Shown here: in pieces, positions 1 to 8,376 of the stretch | How positions within the stretch are numbered: position 1 is the stretch's first letter | Layout: each line of letters begins with the position of its first letter | Assembly: GCA_016464795.1 (NCBI GenBank) | Contig: JAEKNN010000048.1 | Span: 1-35,496, forward strand | Origin: Candidatus Amunia macphersoniae | Lineage (GTDB): Bacteria; Chloroflexota; Dormibacteria; Aeolococcales; Aeolococcaceae | Reading direction: 5' to 3' | Length of the DNA stretch: 35,496 nt | Program-made: the position numbers and the translations under genes | Notes under the pieces: generated by a model | Told to the model about the DNA's origin: nothing | Seen by the model: only the letters and a program-made list of their open reading frames with translations | The model's database searches: none

Positions 1-319
1 GGTTCGGCGCGGCCGCGCCACACTCCACCAGATCAAATCTAAGACAGACCACTAGTCGGTGCGACCTCGATGCTGGTCGCGCCGCGCAACGCCGGAGAGA
101 TCGGACAGGCCTACTCGGAAACCGGGACGGTGGATGCGAACCAGCATGCAACCGCGCCCGTTACCGCTGACGCCTGATCGAGTGCGGCCAGCGATTATTG
201 CGTCAGCTTGATGAGCTCCGGGCAGCGAAACACTTGGCCAGGCGAGTGTCCGCCAACCTACCTCTAGAGAGAAAGCGGTGACGCGCAAGCTATCCCACCG
301 AAGCGCTGTTGGGTAGTCT
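1..319. other. Stretch without a confident gene
   Basis: I see no convincing gene here. A 35-residue frame on the plus strand (70 to 177) has a protein-like composition, but it has no recognisable domain and is preceded in frame by a stop codon. It could be the tail of a decayed gene. A long minus-strand frame across 52 to 612 is antisense to the membrane protein gene at 320 and looks like a shadow. Confidence 0.3.
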
Positions 320-832
320 ATGGAGATGAGAGCGACCACATGGGCGCCCGCAGAGCTCGCGGCAGGCACCGGGTTGATTGCCGGTGCTCTGTTCGTCTCA
401 GCAGACGTGACCCGCTGGGGAACGTGGCAGATTCCCGTCCTTCCGAGGGTGGTAATCGAGTCGGTAGCAGTTCCTGGCCTGCCGCTCGTCGCGGCGGCCC
501 TAGCCTTCGCGGGTGCCGCGGTGTCGGTTACGCGAAAGCGACCCCGGCTGGTCTTGGCACTGTTCGGCCTTTCGCTGGCCGCGATCGCGGTAGCGAGTGT
601 TAGGACGGTCAAACGGTTGCACGACCTTTTTCAGGGTCAGGACTCGACCGATTGGGCTAGGTATTCACCGCTGGGAGCAGCGCCAGCTTCCCATTCGTAC
701 AGCTGGGGCCTGCTCGCGTCGGTGCTCGGCGTTCTTCTGTTGTTGGTCGCTGCAGCCTCGGCGGCGCGGCCGCTGCTCACCAGTTCGTTTAGAAGGCGGT
801 GTCAAGGGCCGTCGAGACTCGGAGCGGGGTAG
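320..832 (+). CDS. Hypothetical multi-pass membrane protein
   Basis: Predicted 170-residue protein that I do not recognise as a named family. It shows about four hydrophobic stretches (roughly residues 10-27, 44-72, 77-95 and 125-148), so it is probably an integral membrane protein. The segment between the third and fourth stretches is polar and contains HDLFQGQDS, likely on one face of the membrane. The ATG at 320 is followed two codons later by a second ATG (326) that has a GGAG directly in front; neither has ideal spacing. The gene stands alone in a sparse region, with no partner close enough to suggest a function. Composition and length support a real gene, but the role is unknown. Confidence 0.5.
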   Translation: MEMRATTWAPAELAAGTGLIAGALFVSADVTRWGTWQIPVLPRVVIESVAVPGLPLVAAALAFAGAAVSVTRKRPRLVLALFGLSLAAIAVASVRTVKRLHDLFQGQDSTDWARYSPLGAAPASHSYSWGLLASVLGVLLLLVAAASAARPLLTSSFRRRCQGPSRLGAG

Positions 833-971
833 GTGGCCCGGCGCACGCCAGGGTTCGTAAACCTACCCAGAGCTGCGTCGATTTCCCCTGCGCAACGCTG
901 CACGATGGTGGACACGCGATGCTGCGCAAGTGGTGCACGCCACCCCATTGCAGCAGGGCCAACGGGCCGTG

Positions 972-1385
972 CTAGGCGCGATCCTGTCCTCGCGGCTCAG
1001 CCTGGTCGCCGTTGCCGCGGCTGACCTCCGACCGGCTCGCCGTCGTCCTCAATGCGGACCGGGCGCCTACGCGGAGTATGGACGCGAAGCCGAGTGATGA
1101 TAGTCCCAGGAGTGCGCCGAAGGCCCCAATCCCGAAGAGGGCGATGGCAATCGGCGAATGAGTGAGGGCGAATCCGAGCAAGGCAGCGACCGCGAATGCC
1201 GACAGGGCTACCCAGGCTTTGAGCGACGCTGTCCGGGTGATCTCGACCCCTGCCGTTGCTGCGGACCGCACGCGCCGGCCGTACCACAAGATCAGACTAG
1301 ACCCGCCCACGACGAGACATACGGCGCCAACCAGGACGAATACCAGGGCGGCAGTAGATTGACCTGAGGACCCGTCGGCGATCAT
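972..1385 (-). CDS. Hypothetical small membrane protein
   Basis: From the ATG at 1385 this frame gives about 137 residues. A hydrophobic segment begins near residue 10 (AALVFVLVGAVCLVVGG), followed by a basic loop (YGRRVRSAA) and two more hydrophobic stretches with a GIGAFGALLGLSS core. The C-terminal 30 residues are charged and polar. The arrangement suggests three membrane helices. The open frame continues upstream to 1523, but that part has a low-quality, arginine-rich composition and overlaps a repeated sequence at 1504-1527, so I chose the internal ATG. No family recognised. Confidence 0.45.
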   Translation of the reverse strand: MIADGSSGQSTAALVFVLVGAVCLVVGGSSLILWYGRRVRSAATAGVEITRTASLKAWVALSAFAVAALLGFALTHSPIAIALFGIGAFGALLGLSSLGFASILRVGARSALRTTASRSEVSRGNGDQAEPRGQDRA

Positions 1386-1503
1386 TACCCGAATGTTGCA
1401 TCTTGGCGACTGACCGTGCGTCTCAGCAACTCTCGCGTCGCGCTTCACCTTCGAACGCTGCCGATCAGGTGAAGGAGCGGCCAATCCAGGGAGGTCAGCC
1501 GAG

Positions 1504-1527
1504 GCCAGGCGAGGGTCCGCCAATCAC
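1504..1527. repeat. Direct repeat, copy 1
   Basis: About 24 bases around AGGCGAGGGTCCGCCAATCA that recur with roughly four mismatches at 2466-2489 in the same orientation. Both copies lie in non-coding DNA flanking the 1574-2419 gene pair, so they may mark the edges of a duplicated or inserted block, or be shared regulatory sequence. Confidence 0.45.
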
Positions 1528-1573
1528 GCTTGATCGGGTTTTAGGGCGAGGTCAGCGCCTGTAGGCGATCGCC

Positions 1574-2050
1574 CTAGCCCTGCCGCCGACGCCGCTTACG
1601 TTCTAGGACTTCGCCGAGGGGGGTGTCTGGCCACTTTCTGAACAGAAGTCGACGCTTCGCGGTCGACTGGACGGCAGCCACCCGATTCTCGGCCTCGTCC
1701 TCAGATTCCGGCTCGGCTGCGCCTTTCGCCCGCCCGAGCGCCTGATGAACCGCCTTGCGAAGCCGCATCCTCCCACCCTGCTTGCTTCTAGGAATGTTCT
1801 TTCGAGTCGCTTTGTCATTCTCGCCGTAAGTATTTCGACGGTCCTTCGTCATGCTGAGCCGCTTCTTCTCTTGGGGCGTCTTCGGGTCGGGCACCCACTT
1901 ATCGTACTCGGACGTCGGACCGACTTCGAAGATCAGATCACGACATGGTTGCTCAGGCGAGTGTTCGCGAATGTACCTTGACGCGTAGCCGAGAGAGGGC
2001 GCGTAAGCGGACTTGCTTTCCGCTGACGACAGGCAGAAAATGCAGTCGTC
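1574..2050 (-). CDS. Hypothetical basic protein, start uncertain, possibly 5'-truncated
   Basis: The C-terminal 155 or so residues of a long minus-strand frame look genuinely coding: mixed composition, codon third positions rich in G and C, and a coherent charged C-terminus (LLFRKWPDTPLGEVLERKRR). A CIFC pair near the front could be half of a zinc site, with a lone cysteine (QPCRD) further on. I do not recognise the family. The frame stays open to 2485, but there it runs antisense to the plausible plus-strand gene at 2051, and I find no good in-frame start near 2050. The next in-frame ATG (MTKDRRNTYG) would leave only about 92 residues. The gene may have lost its 5' end, or the two genes may be divergent with a non-standard start. 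Confidence 0.4.
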   Translation of the reverse strand, partial: DDCIFCLSSAESKSAYAPSLGYASRYIREHSPEQPCRDLIFEVGPTSEYDKWVPDPKTPQEKKRLSMTKDRRNTYGENDKATRKNIPRSKQGGRMRLRKAVHQALGRAKGAAEPESEDEAENRVAAVQSTAKRRLLFRKWPDTPLGEVLERKRRRRQG

Positions 2051-2419
2051 ATGCGCAAGGCGTCCATCGCTGTAGGCGCGGGAGCCCTCATCGCGATCGT
2101 GGCCGCGCTCTTGCTGTCCGGTTGGTTTGGTGGTAGGCCCGCGCTTCAGGTGGTGAACGTCGATGGACAGACCGTGGTCCTGGTTCCGTGGGTCGGCGGT
2201 CCCAACATTACGGTGTCTTGCGGACGGACGCTGGATATCGACACCAGTGGAGCCCCTGGGCAGCCGTGGCTTATAACCGTCACCTCGTCCACTGATCACC
2301 ACGTCCTCCTGCAACAAGCAAGGTCGGGGTCGGCCGAGCTCATCGTCCGTGGCGGGGCGGTACTGATTGGTGATCCGCACGCGCCCTCGGTGGGCCCGGC
2401 TGGGGGTTGCGCCGGGTGA
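2051..2419 (+). CDS. Hypothetical exported or membrane-anchored small protein
   Basis: A 122-residue protein with one N-terminal hydrophobic segment (residues 5-25, AVGAGALIAIVAALLLSGW) after a short basic start (MRK), typical of a signal peptide or anchor without a lipobox. The mature part is rich in beta-forming residues and glycine, and has two cysteines (Cys57 and one near the C-terminus) that could form a disulfide outside the cell. No family recognised. It faces the minus-strand gene at 1574 head to head with almost no gap, so at least one of the two starts is likely misplaced. Confidence 0.5.
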   Translation: MRKASIAVGAGALIAIVAALLLSGWFGGRPALQVVNVDGQTVVLVPWVGGPNITVSCGRTLDIDTSGAPGQPWLITVTSSTDHHVLLQQARSGSAELIVRGGAVLIGDPHAPSVGPAGGCAG

Positions 2420-2465
2420 CAGGGGCAGTCTAGGAAGAGCCTGGATCCGTAGGAGGCAACGGCTG

Positions 2466-2489
2466 CCCAGGCGAGGATCCGTCAATCAC
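2466..2489. repeat. Direct repeat, copy 2
   Basis: Second copy of the 24-base sequence at 1504-1527 (shared core AGGCGAG.ATCCG.CAATCAC), in non-coding DNA just after the 2051 gene. Confidence 0.45.
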
Positions 2490-2505
2490 CCCCCAGAGCC
2501 TCACC

Positions 2506-2775
2506 TCAATCGATGTGGCCGCTCGCGTCCAGAGCTTCACCGATCATCCAGTCGACCCGTCCGCGCGCTTCCCGCTCAGCAGATTCGGCGGAGTCCGTGA
2601 CGGTGCGGAATCGCGTTCGGGTGGGTATCCAGACTTGCTCAAGAGGGTGGTGGCTGAATTCCCACTCCTCGAATCCGAAGGTCCCGTCGGCGTTCCGAAC
2701 GATTCGCACCTCGAAGTCACCGCTCTTATCGGGAATCGTCTTGACGACCCCACCAGATTGCGCCACGGAGGTCAC
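2506..2775 (-). CDS. Hypothetical 89-residue protein
   Basis: Small soluble protein with balanced composition. The first half reads as beta strands (SGDFEVRIVRNADGTFGFEEW), the second as a helix rich in Glu and Arg (DSAESAEREARGRVDWMIGE). The pattern of an N-terminal strand pair with an aromatic cluster and a C-terminal helix looks like a genuine small domain, but I do not recognise the family. The ATG at 2775 is the natural start. It stands alone; the region upstream of its start holds the first attachment-site-like repeat. A function cannot be assigned. Confidence 0.5.
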   Translation of the reverse strand: MTSVAQSGGVVKTIPDKSGDFEVRIVRNADGTFGFEEWEFSHHPLEQVWIPTRTRFRTVTDSAESAEREARGRVDWMIGEALDASGHID

Positions 2776-2830
2776 TCTACGCCGGTCGATCGAGGCCGAC
2801 TTCGACCAGGCGAGTACGGCCTCCCTCGAC

Positions 2831-2972
2831 TGACACCTCGGTTGACACGGTTGCCCGCGGCCATGAGTGCTCCTTCGCGGACGAACGCGGACAGCGGCTC
2901 CCCAAGCTCCGAACTCGCCCGGCTATCAGCAGCTCACGGCGAACGTCGCAAGTCCCAGCTTGAAAACCGCAG
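2831..2972 (+). repeat. Attachment-site-like repeat, copy A
   Basis: Two tandem TGACAC motifs (first at 2831, second at 2843) are followed 128 bases after the first by CTTGAAAACCGC (2959-2970), which matches the anticodon loop and 3' anticodon stem of tRNA-Ser(UGA). The stretch between (CCCGGCTATCAGCAG) resembles the same position in copy D. The whole sits in a 440-base gene-free stretch (2776-3218). I infer an integrase attachment-site remnant: arm-type sites plus a core. No tRNA 3' half follows here. Confidence 0.55.
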
Positions 2973-3218
2973 CGGTGTCAGATCTCAGATCAACGGTCGA
3001 AGGTCAAGGCGAACACGAGCAGAAAGGCCGCAGTGATACCAAGCCCACACCTAGCATTACCCAAGCGACAGGGGCGAGTGCCCGGGCATGACGCACTGGC
3101 GTTCACCGTGGGCCCATGACCGCGGCACTCGCCACCAGACGAGCCGGTGCGAAGAGCACACTGACTTTCTAGGACAGATCTGGGACGATGGTGTGGAGTT
3201 GGTCCCGGAGGCATGCCC

Positions 3219-4454
3219 ATGAGAGGGTCGGTGGTGGCCGGAGTCGCGGTCTTGGGGCTGGTGTTGGCAGGCTGCGACGCGCCAACCCGGCCTGCCTCAC
3301 CGTCCCCGACATCGAGGCCGTCATTGCCATCAATTGCGCCCAGTGTGTCCAATACACCGGTCCCCAGCACTGTCACCACCCCGCCTTCATCCACGTCATA
3401 TGTGATCGACCTCACATGGATCAGCGACCAGCTTGGCTGGGCGTTGTCCAATACTGGATGCGGGGCGAGCCTCTGCCGCTCGCTGGCATCGACGAGCGAT
3501 GGCGGCCAGAGCTGGCATCAGATGCCGGCCCTACCAGCGACCGCCGGCACACCGAGCAATTCCTGCCTCAACGCGGGGTGCGGCGTCTCGGGCGTGCGCT
3601 TCGCCGACCGGTTGAATGGCTACCTGTATGGTCCTGATCTCCTGGTGACGCATGACAGCGGTCGCAGCTGGCAGCCGGAAGCGGCACCATCCGTCGAGGC
3701 ACTCGAGCCGGACCAGGGCACTGTGTTCCGCGTGGTGTACACGTCTGGCGGGTGCCCGGGACCGTGCGACCGCGTTGTGCAGGCCGCGCCGGCTGGGTCG
3801 ACGAACTGGCGCACTCTGACGAACATCCCGTTTCAGGGGATCCCCAGCAGGGGTACGCGGGCTGAGCTCATCGCGCAGGCGCCGCATCTGTATGTCGCCA
3901 TCTACGGCGACCTTGCCGCCGGCGCCGGTACGCAGGAAGCGATCGTGCGGCGGTCACTCGACGGCGGCCGAACATGGACTCAGTTCCGTGATCCGTGCCT
4001 CGGCGGGTCGAGCGTCATGCCTGACATTCAGGTGGCCGTTGCGTTCGCTGCGGCGCCCGGAGGCTTTTTGGCCGCTCTCTGCGCACCGCGCGGGAACCAG
4101 ACCGACCAGTTCGTGGTGACGTCACAGAACTCCGGATCCGCTTGGGGCGACCGTCATCCCGTGGCCGGTCAGTTTCTCGGTTTGATCGCCGCGGCCGACG
4201 CTGCACACATCACAGCGGGAACCGCGCCGTCCAGCGGCAACGGCATCGTCGGGTACACCCTGATGGCGAGCAGCGACGGCGGGCTGCACTGGTCAGTGGC
4301 AGTTTCAGACCCGGAACGGATCGATGCGAACACGGTGAATGCCGGCTTCCTGGGATTCGAGGACGTCGCAGTGGGACGCTGGGTCGGCGATGAGCACGCA
4401 ATCTGGACCACCCATGACGGTGGACTGCACTGGACGCGGCGGCCATTCTCATAA
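3219..4454 (+). CDS. Lipoprotein with Asp-box (BNR-like) repeats
   Basis: A 411-residue secreted lipoprotein. The signal peptide ends in a lipobox LAGC with Cys19 as the likely lipidation site. A Ser/Pro/Thr-rich linker (20-60) follows. The body carries repeated Asp-box motifs of the S-x-D-x-G-x-x-W type: about residues 91-99 (SDGGQSW), 143-151 (HDSGRSW), 246-253 (LDGGRTW), 351-358 (SDGGLHW) and 398-405 (HDGGLHW), plus a degenerate one near 305. Such repeats fold as blades of a sialidase-like or Ycf48-like beta propeller. I see no sialidase catalytic set, so binding is more likely than catalysis. The ATG at 3219 is preferred over 3213 because GGAGG (3207-3211) sits seven bases upstream of it. 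Paired cysteines (80s and 110s) suggest disulfides. Confidence 0.8.
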   Translation: MRGSVVAGVAVLGLVLAGCDAPTRPASPSPTSRPSLPSIAPSVSNTPVPSTVTTPPSSTSYVIDLTWISDQLGWALSNTGCGASLCRSLASTSDGGQSWHQMPALPATAGTPSNSCLNAGCGVSGVRFADRLNGYLYGPDLLVTHDSGRSWQPEAAPSVEALEPDQGTVFRVVYTSGGCPGPCDRVVQAAPAGSTNWRTLTNIPFQGIPSRGTRAELIAQAPHLYVAIYGDLAAGAGTQEAIVRRSLDGGRTWTQFRDPCLGGSSVMPDIQVAVAFAAAPGGFLAALCAPRGNQTDQFVVTSQNSGSAWGDRHPVAGQFLGLIAAADAAHITAGTAPSSGNGIVGYTLMASSDGGLHWSVAVSDPERIDANTVNAGFLGFEDVAVGRWVGDEHAIWTTHDGGLHWTRRPFS

Positions 4455-4581
4455 TGACCGAGGGACGTCACCCCTCCCAGCTGGTAGACCGCATGTCCCT
4501 GCTCCGCTCCGACGCGCACGACTCCGAGCGCCCGGCGACATGCCGCGCATCCGTGCGCATAAACCGAGCTCACGCGCCGGG

Positions 4582-5031
4582 TCAGTTCCGACCTCCGGCG
4601 GAGCTGACCAATGCGGCCTCGACGGCGACCGTTGGTTGCAGGAGCCGACGCAGCCTGGCGCGAGCGCGGTACAGCCGCACCCGAACCGTGCCTGCAGGCA
4701 CCTCGAGGATACGTCCGACCTCCTCAGGGGTCAGGCCATCCCAAATCGTGAGAGTCAGTACTTCTCGATCCAGCGAGGAAAGGCGGCGGAGCGCCCGGCC
4801 GAGATCAGCGTCGACCACTTCGGAGACCTCTGACGAGCTCGGCATCGAAGGGCGGGTCCGCGTGGTCGACGATAACCGCATAGGCGATGACCTCCCAGGT
4901 TTTTGCACCCATGCTCCGATCATCTGACGGGCGCGCCGACCCGTCTGGTAGACAGCACCATCAACAGTCACAGGGACAGTCGAGTAAGAAACCAATGAGG
5001 GGGAGGTCCATGGCGGTGGCTGACTGCGCAA
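4582..5031 (-). pseudogene. Truncated ECF sigma-70 factor, region 4 only
   Basis: The last 75 or so residues are a clear sigma-70 region 4: DADLGRALRRLSSLDREVL, then a helix-turn-helix LTPEEVGRILEVPAGTVR with RVRLYRARARLRRLL, which in this family binds the -35 element. The N-terminal 70 residues do not resemble sigma region 2 and read as low-complexity, Ser/Arg-rich sequence. An intact ECF factor would be 160 to 200 residues with region 2 in front. I infer that region 2 has been lost, leaving a remnant. It lies 10 bases downstream of, and on the same strand as, the anchored propeller-like protein gene at 5042-6319, so the two may once have formed a sigma/membrane-sensor pair. A function for region 4 alone cannot be excluded. 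Confidence 0.65.
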
Positions 5032-5041
5032 CGCCGCCGCC

Positions 5042-6319
5042 TCACGGCCCGACGTCCAGCCCCGCCAGGCCGCCGGTCGCTACATGCTGGGGCGAGCCCT
5101 GGGCTGGAACGACCCACACATCGAAGCTCGCTCCCACGCAGACAGCCTGATCGGAATGTGCGGCGTCCGGGCGCTCCGCGAAACCGCAGAAAGACTGCCC
5201 CGACTTCCAGACCGAACTCCCGTTGGAGACGGTCACGACCCGAACGCCAGTGGGCCCGCTGACAACCACCCGCGAATCGTCGTAGGAGAATCCGTGCACT
5301 CTTCCGGGGATTAATCGCGATGGAACCTGTGCCGAGCTGAGGTCCAGTACGGTAGTGACCCCGTTGTAATCAATCGGCGAGATCGCCATGAACCGGCCGT
5401 CCGGCGACGCCACGAACGAGCTTCTGACCGACGCAGCCTGCACTTCGCTAAGCGTGATCCGCCTGTCGAGGAGAGTTGCACCAGTCGACAGCTGTGAGAG
5501 GCGAACGACAGCCTCCGACCCACCCGGAAGGATCTGTGTGAGAGTGAGAGCCTGATCGGCGGCAGTGCTGCAAGCGAGGATTGTGGTGATATCGTTCGAG
5601 CCGCCGACGTCGAGAGGAGCAACCTCTCGGTAGCTGCCACCCGCGGTCGCGACATAGAGCCTGGTCGGTGCACCAGGCCATGGTCCGACCAGCCCGGGTC
5701 CGACCAGCCCGGGTCCGCCCGGATTCGCCGGAGGCGAACTGTAGTGGGGATTGCCCACTGCACACAGATGGCGACTATCGTCGGCCCAGACCCATTCGCC
5801 GAGGCTATACGAGTATCCAGTGTTGTTGATCTGCGGCAACGTGCCAAGGGTCTCGCCACTCGGCCCGATGACTTGCTCTAGGTCGAGAGCCCGCGACCCG
5901 TCCGGCGCGAACTGAAGAGAGCGGCACGGGCCAACGCCCTGCGACGGGCAGATCTGGACCGGCCCGAATGTCCCGCGGCGAGTCCCACGCCAGTCGAATC
6001 CGTCGAAGGCAATGTAGACACGATTCACTAAGCGGCCTACCAACAGGTAGGGACCGCCGGACGTGGGCACCGGCTTCGCAACAAACGACGATTGCGGCAG
6101 TGTCCCGCAGGCCGCGAGCGCGACGCTCACGCCTAACCCTGCCCAGATGAGCCGGTATGCGCCGCTACGTCGTCGCACCCCGCGTCGGGGCGAACAGGAA
6201 GAGCCGCTCAGGATGGCCACGGTCAGGAGATCGTAATCCCGATCCTCCCTCCGGGCGGCGAGCTCGGCTGCCATGTGCTCAGCGCCGCGGTCGCCGAGAT
6301 CCTCATGGCGGGGAGTCAC
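5042..6319 (-). CDS. Membrane-anchored extracellular propeller-like protein next to a sigma remnant
   Basis: A 425-residue protein. The first 50 residues are charged and probably cytosolic. A hydrophobic segment follows at about 55-72 and ends in LAACG, which looks like a lipobox but is unusually far from the N-terminus. The rest is Gly/Ser/Thr-rich with WD40/TolB-like phrases (SLQFAPDGSRALDLE, ASPDGRFMAIS, GFSYDDSRVVVSG) spaced as in a beta propeller. Residues around 205-215 contain a short PGLVG tandem repeat encoded by a 15-base DNA repeat. A cytosolic tail, one helix and an outside sensor domain next to an ECF sigma remnant would fit an anti-sigma or sensor partner, but I see no known anti-sigma motif. 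The GTG at 6319 is used; an ATG at 6274 is an alternative. Confidence 0.65.
   Translation of the reverse strand: MTPRHEDLGDRGAEHMAAELAARREDRDYDLLTVAILSGSSCSPRRGVRRRSGAYRLIWAGLGVSVALAACGTLPQSSFVAKPVPTSGGPYLLVGRLVNRVYIAFDGFDWRGTRRGTFGPVQICPSQGVGPCRSLQFAPDGSRALDLEQVIGPSGETLGTLPQINNTGYSYSLGEWVWADDSRHLCAVGNPHYSSPPANPGGPGLVGPGLVGPWPGAPTRLYVATAGGSYREVAPLDVGGSNDITTILACSTAADQALTLTQILPGGSEAVVRLSQLSTGATLLDRRITLSEVQAASVRSSFVASPDGRFMAISPIDYNGVTTVLDLSSAQVPSRLIPGRVHGFSYDDSRVVVSGPTGVRVVTVSNGSSVWKSGQSFCGFAERPDAAHSDQAVCVGASFDVWVVPAQGSPQHVATGGLAGLDVGP
5682..5722. repeat. 15-base tandem repeat within a coding region
   Basis: GGTCCGACCAGCCCG occurs twice in direct succession (5682-5696, 5697-5711), followed by a partial third unit. 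Fifteen bases keep the frame, so copy changes would lengthen or shorten the PGLVG repeat in the protein encoded on the minus strand. Confidence 0.75.
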
Positions 6320-6372
6320 CTCTTGGCCGCCTAATGCCTCGGTCGAACAGGCCAGTCTGCTTCGCTAGATCG

Positions 6373-6470
6373 CGACACCTTGGTTGACACCTTCGCGCGC
6401 GGTCATCCACACCCGTTGGCGGCCGGCGGCAGACCGTCACGAACATCACCCGCTCCGGCTGGTAGTTCGC
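6373..6470 (+). repeat. Attachment-site-like repeat, partial copy B
   Basis: GACACCTTGGTTGACACCTTCGCGCG (6374-6399) matches the paired TGACACC arms of copies A, C and D. The following 85 bases end in GCTGGTAGTTCGC (6458-6470), which recurs exactly at the end of partial copy F near 9697-9709. The CTTGAAAACCGC core expected about 127 bases on is missing. Together with flanking sequence it makes up most of the 220-base gap between genes at 6319 and 6540. Confidence 0.4.
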
Positions 6471-6539
6471 TTCGCCTTGGCACCGACCGCGGAGAGATGA
6501 GGGTTGGAACGCCGCTTCACCACACGGTAGCGTGGGGGC

Positions 6540-6869
6540 ATGACGTCCCTACTGCGCCGGTACTGGTTCGAATTCGAACTGCCGCCGCGGGAGCCGAGGG
6601 CGCCTGGCGGTCGACTGCAGATCGAGGATCGACCTACCCTGCACCTCAGAAACGGGATCGGAGTGACCGGCTACAGCGAGGACGACTGCTTGCAACTCAT
6701 CCGGGCGCAGGTCTGCCATGGAGAGGAGCCGCCGCCCGTCACGAGCGTGAGGATCGACGTAGACGTTCGCGAGATCCCCGAGTGGTTCCATCGACACCAT
6801 CAGGTTGGCGTGCCGCCCTGGCGGGGCGTCTGGGCGCCCCCGTTCAACTTGTGGCAGGGGCCGACCTAG
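6540..6869 (+). CDS. Hypothetical small soluble protein
   Basis: A 109-residue protein starting LLRRYWFEFELP and containing GIGVTGYSEDDCLQLIRAQV and, near the end, WRGVWAPPFNLW. The mix of aromatic and charged residues and a GVTGYSEDD turn followed by a helix give it the look of a compact alpha/beta domain. Similar short conserved hypotheticals with an RRYWFEF-type start are familiar to me from bacterial genomes, but I know of no assigned function. The ATG at 6540 follows a G-rich GGGGGC and a TAGCGT hexamer six bases upstream. That could be either a poor ribosome binding site or a -10 box for a leaderless message. The gene stands alone between island repeats. Confidence 0.65.
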   Translation: MTSLLRRYWFEFELPPREPRAPGGRLQIEDRPTLHLRNGIGVTGYSEDDCLQLIRAQVCHGEEPPPVTSVRIDVDVREIPEWFHRHHQVGVPPWRGVWAPPFNLWQGPT

Positions 6870-7273
6870 CGCTAGGGCAGCGGGGCGGCCGATGCATACC
6901 GCTGGACAGGGACACGCGGCCGTGCAAGCTGGTCGTTCTCAAGGGTCCGCTTCGCTAGGGGGAAGGGTCGCCTGTCGGACCTCGTCTACGCGCCTGCCGC
7001 TGGGTCGTCCCCGCGTTTGCGTCAGCAACTGGCTGGACATTGACCAGTAAACGTCAAGGTCGGTGAGCTCGAGGTTTGCGACTTGATTGCGCCAAGCCCG
7101 ACATGGCGAGTCAGTAGATTGCCACGCTCAGATGTCTCTTCTGGGATGAGCCTCCACGCCGCGGCCGTCACCGTCCGTATCGGGTTGCCCCGCAGGATGG
7201 CTGTGCCGGCCGGCCCGACCGCGACCCCGGGCCTGGACCGGCGACGCGCGGCTGGGATATAGTTCTTGATCCG
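6870..7273. other. 400-base gap without a recognisable gene
   Basis: No supported gene. A minus-strand frame across 7022-7321 contains a phrase of plausible composition (NPIRTVTAAAWRLIPEE) but no recognisable domain, and its front overlaps the lipoprotein start at 7274. A TATAGT hexamer at 7258-7263 lies ten bases before that ATG and could be its -10 element. Confidence 0.3.
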
Positions 7274-8176
7274 ATGGCGATCCGCGTAAACGGTCATCTG
7301 CTGGCGCCGTCGCGTCTCCATCTTGCCGCAGCTTTGCTTGGGGGAGCGACCCTCGTTGCCGGGTGCGGCAACGGGGTCGGGAGCGCCGTGTCACCGACGA
7401 CGCAGCTCGCATCGACCGCCGCCTGCACCGTGTACTCGACCTATGGGGTGGCCGACGATCCCACCGTGGACATGTCGTTTGGCCATACCGAGGCCAGCAA
7501 TCCGTTTGACCCGCCGCCCACCGCCTCCATGGCGCCGCGCATGCCGGGGTCGCGCGCCGTCGAGGTGGTGAGTGCGGCGGATCACCCGCAGGGGACCTTG
7601 GTGGGGGCGTTTCATGTCCTGTACAGCGCCCCTGGTTCAGGGCCGATGCGCTTTGGAGACCCCCACGGATCCTGGACCGTCAACAACGGAGACGCGGTCT
7701 GGTTGGTGGAGTATCGGGTCGGTCTGCACGGCCAGGTGTGCACCCTTCCGACGTCGTCGCACGCCACAGCGACAACTGCCGTCGACGCTGTACGGCTGGT
7801 GCGTCAATCTGGCTTCCTGGTGATGCCCGGATACGATCGGACCGTGACCGATGCCGCGACGGCACGCCGCCTCTATGCGGCGCTGTGGGCGCTCGGTCCC
7901 CAGCCTCCTCCGGTTCCCACGTCGAGCTGTCCCGTCAGTTCTGGAACCCGGTGGATCCTGACTTTTCTGGATTCGGGTGCGACCGTGCTGACCGTCACCC
8001 TGGATGCGCAGGGATGCCACGAGATGACCTTGTCGAACGGGACGTGGGCCGAAGCGGTTGCCCCTTCGGCAGAGCCGTTCTGGGCGGCCTTGGATGAGGC
8101 GGCGGCCCTGCCCGACTCGCAGGTTCGCCCGCATCTCTGCGGCCCGGGCTCCGCCGATAACTGCTACCACGAGTAG
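7274..8176 (+). CDS. Hypothetical lipoprotein
   Basis: A 300-residue protein with a signal peptide and lipobox LVAGC (Cys at about residue 31), then a short Ser/Thr linker. The mature part has several paired cysteines (for example SSCPVSS, AQGCHEM, LCGPG.ADNC), expected to form disulfides outside the cell. No known domain recognised; the body alternates predicted strands with a few helices (DAVRLVRQSGF, TARRLYAALWALG). The start at 7274 gives a basic n-region and a normal-length signal peptide. It is one of several lipoprotein genes in this island and has no operon partner. Likely a cell-surface protein of unknown role. Confidence 0.7.
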   Translation: MAIRVNGHLLAPSRLHLAAALLGGATLVAGCGNGVGSAVSPTTQLASTAACTVYSTYGVADDPTVDMSFGHTEASNPFDPPPTASMAPRMPGSRAVEVVSAADHPQGTLVGAFHVLYSAPGSGPMRFGDPHGSWTVNNGDAVWLVEYRVGLHGQVCTLPTSSHATATTAVDAVRLVRQSGFLVMPGYDRTVTDAATARRLYAALWALGPQPPPVPTSSCPVSSGTRWILTFLDSGATVLTVTLDAQGCHEMTLSNGTWAEAVAPSAEPFWAALDEAAALPDSQVRPHLCGPGSADNCYHE

Positions 8177-8235
8177 CACAGCATGTTGCCGGTCACGCGT
8201 GGCCGCCCCGTCAGTGTGTCCGCCGTTCGGCCCGT

Positions 8236-8376
8236 GACACCTCCGCTGACATCCCCGTTCGCGAACGCAGGCGGCCACCGGCGGTCTCCGGGAGTGAGGT
8301 GGACCACGCCGCCCGAATCCCGCTGGCCTCTGGCGGTCACTCCCGGACGCTGCCATCCCAAGCTTGAAAACCGCAC
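8236..8376 (+). repeat. Attachment-site-like repeat, copy C (attR-like)
   Basis: TGACACCTCCGCTGACAT (from 8236) matches the paired arms of copies A and D. Exactly 127 bases after the first arm lies CTTGAAAACCGC (8363-8374). Here the core continues into a complete tRNA-Ser 3' half. This is the layout expected of an attR site: element arm, core, then the displaced 3' part of the target tRNA. The inference rests on spacing and on the tRNA match. Confidence 0.65.

Noticed and set aside
52..612. Minus-strand frame of 186 codons
   Set aside because: It is antisense to the membrane protein gene at 320, has Ser/Thr/Ala-rich shadow composition and no recognisable domain.
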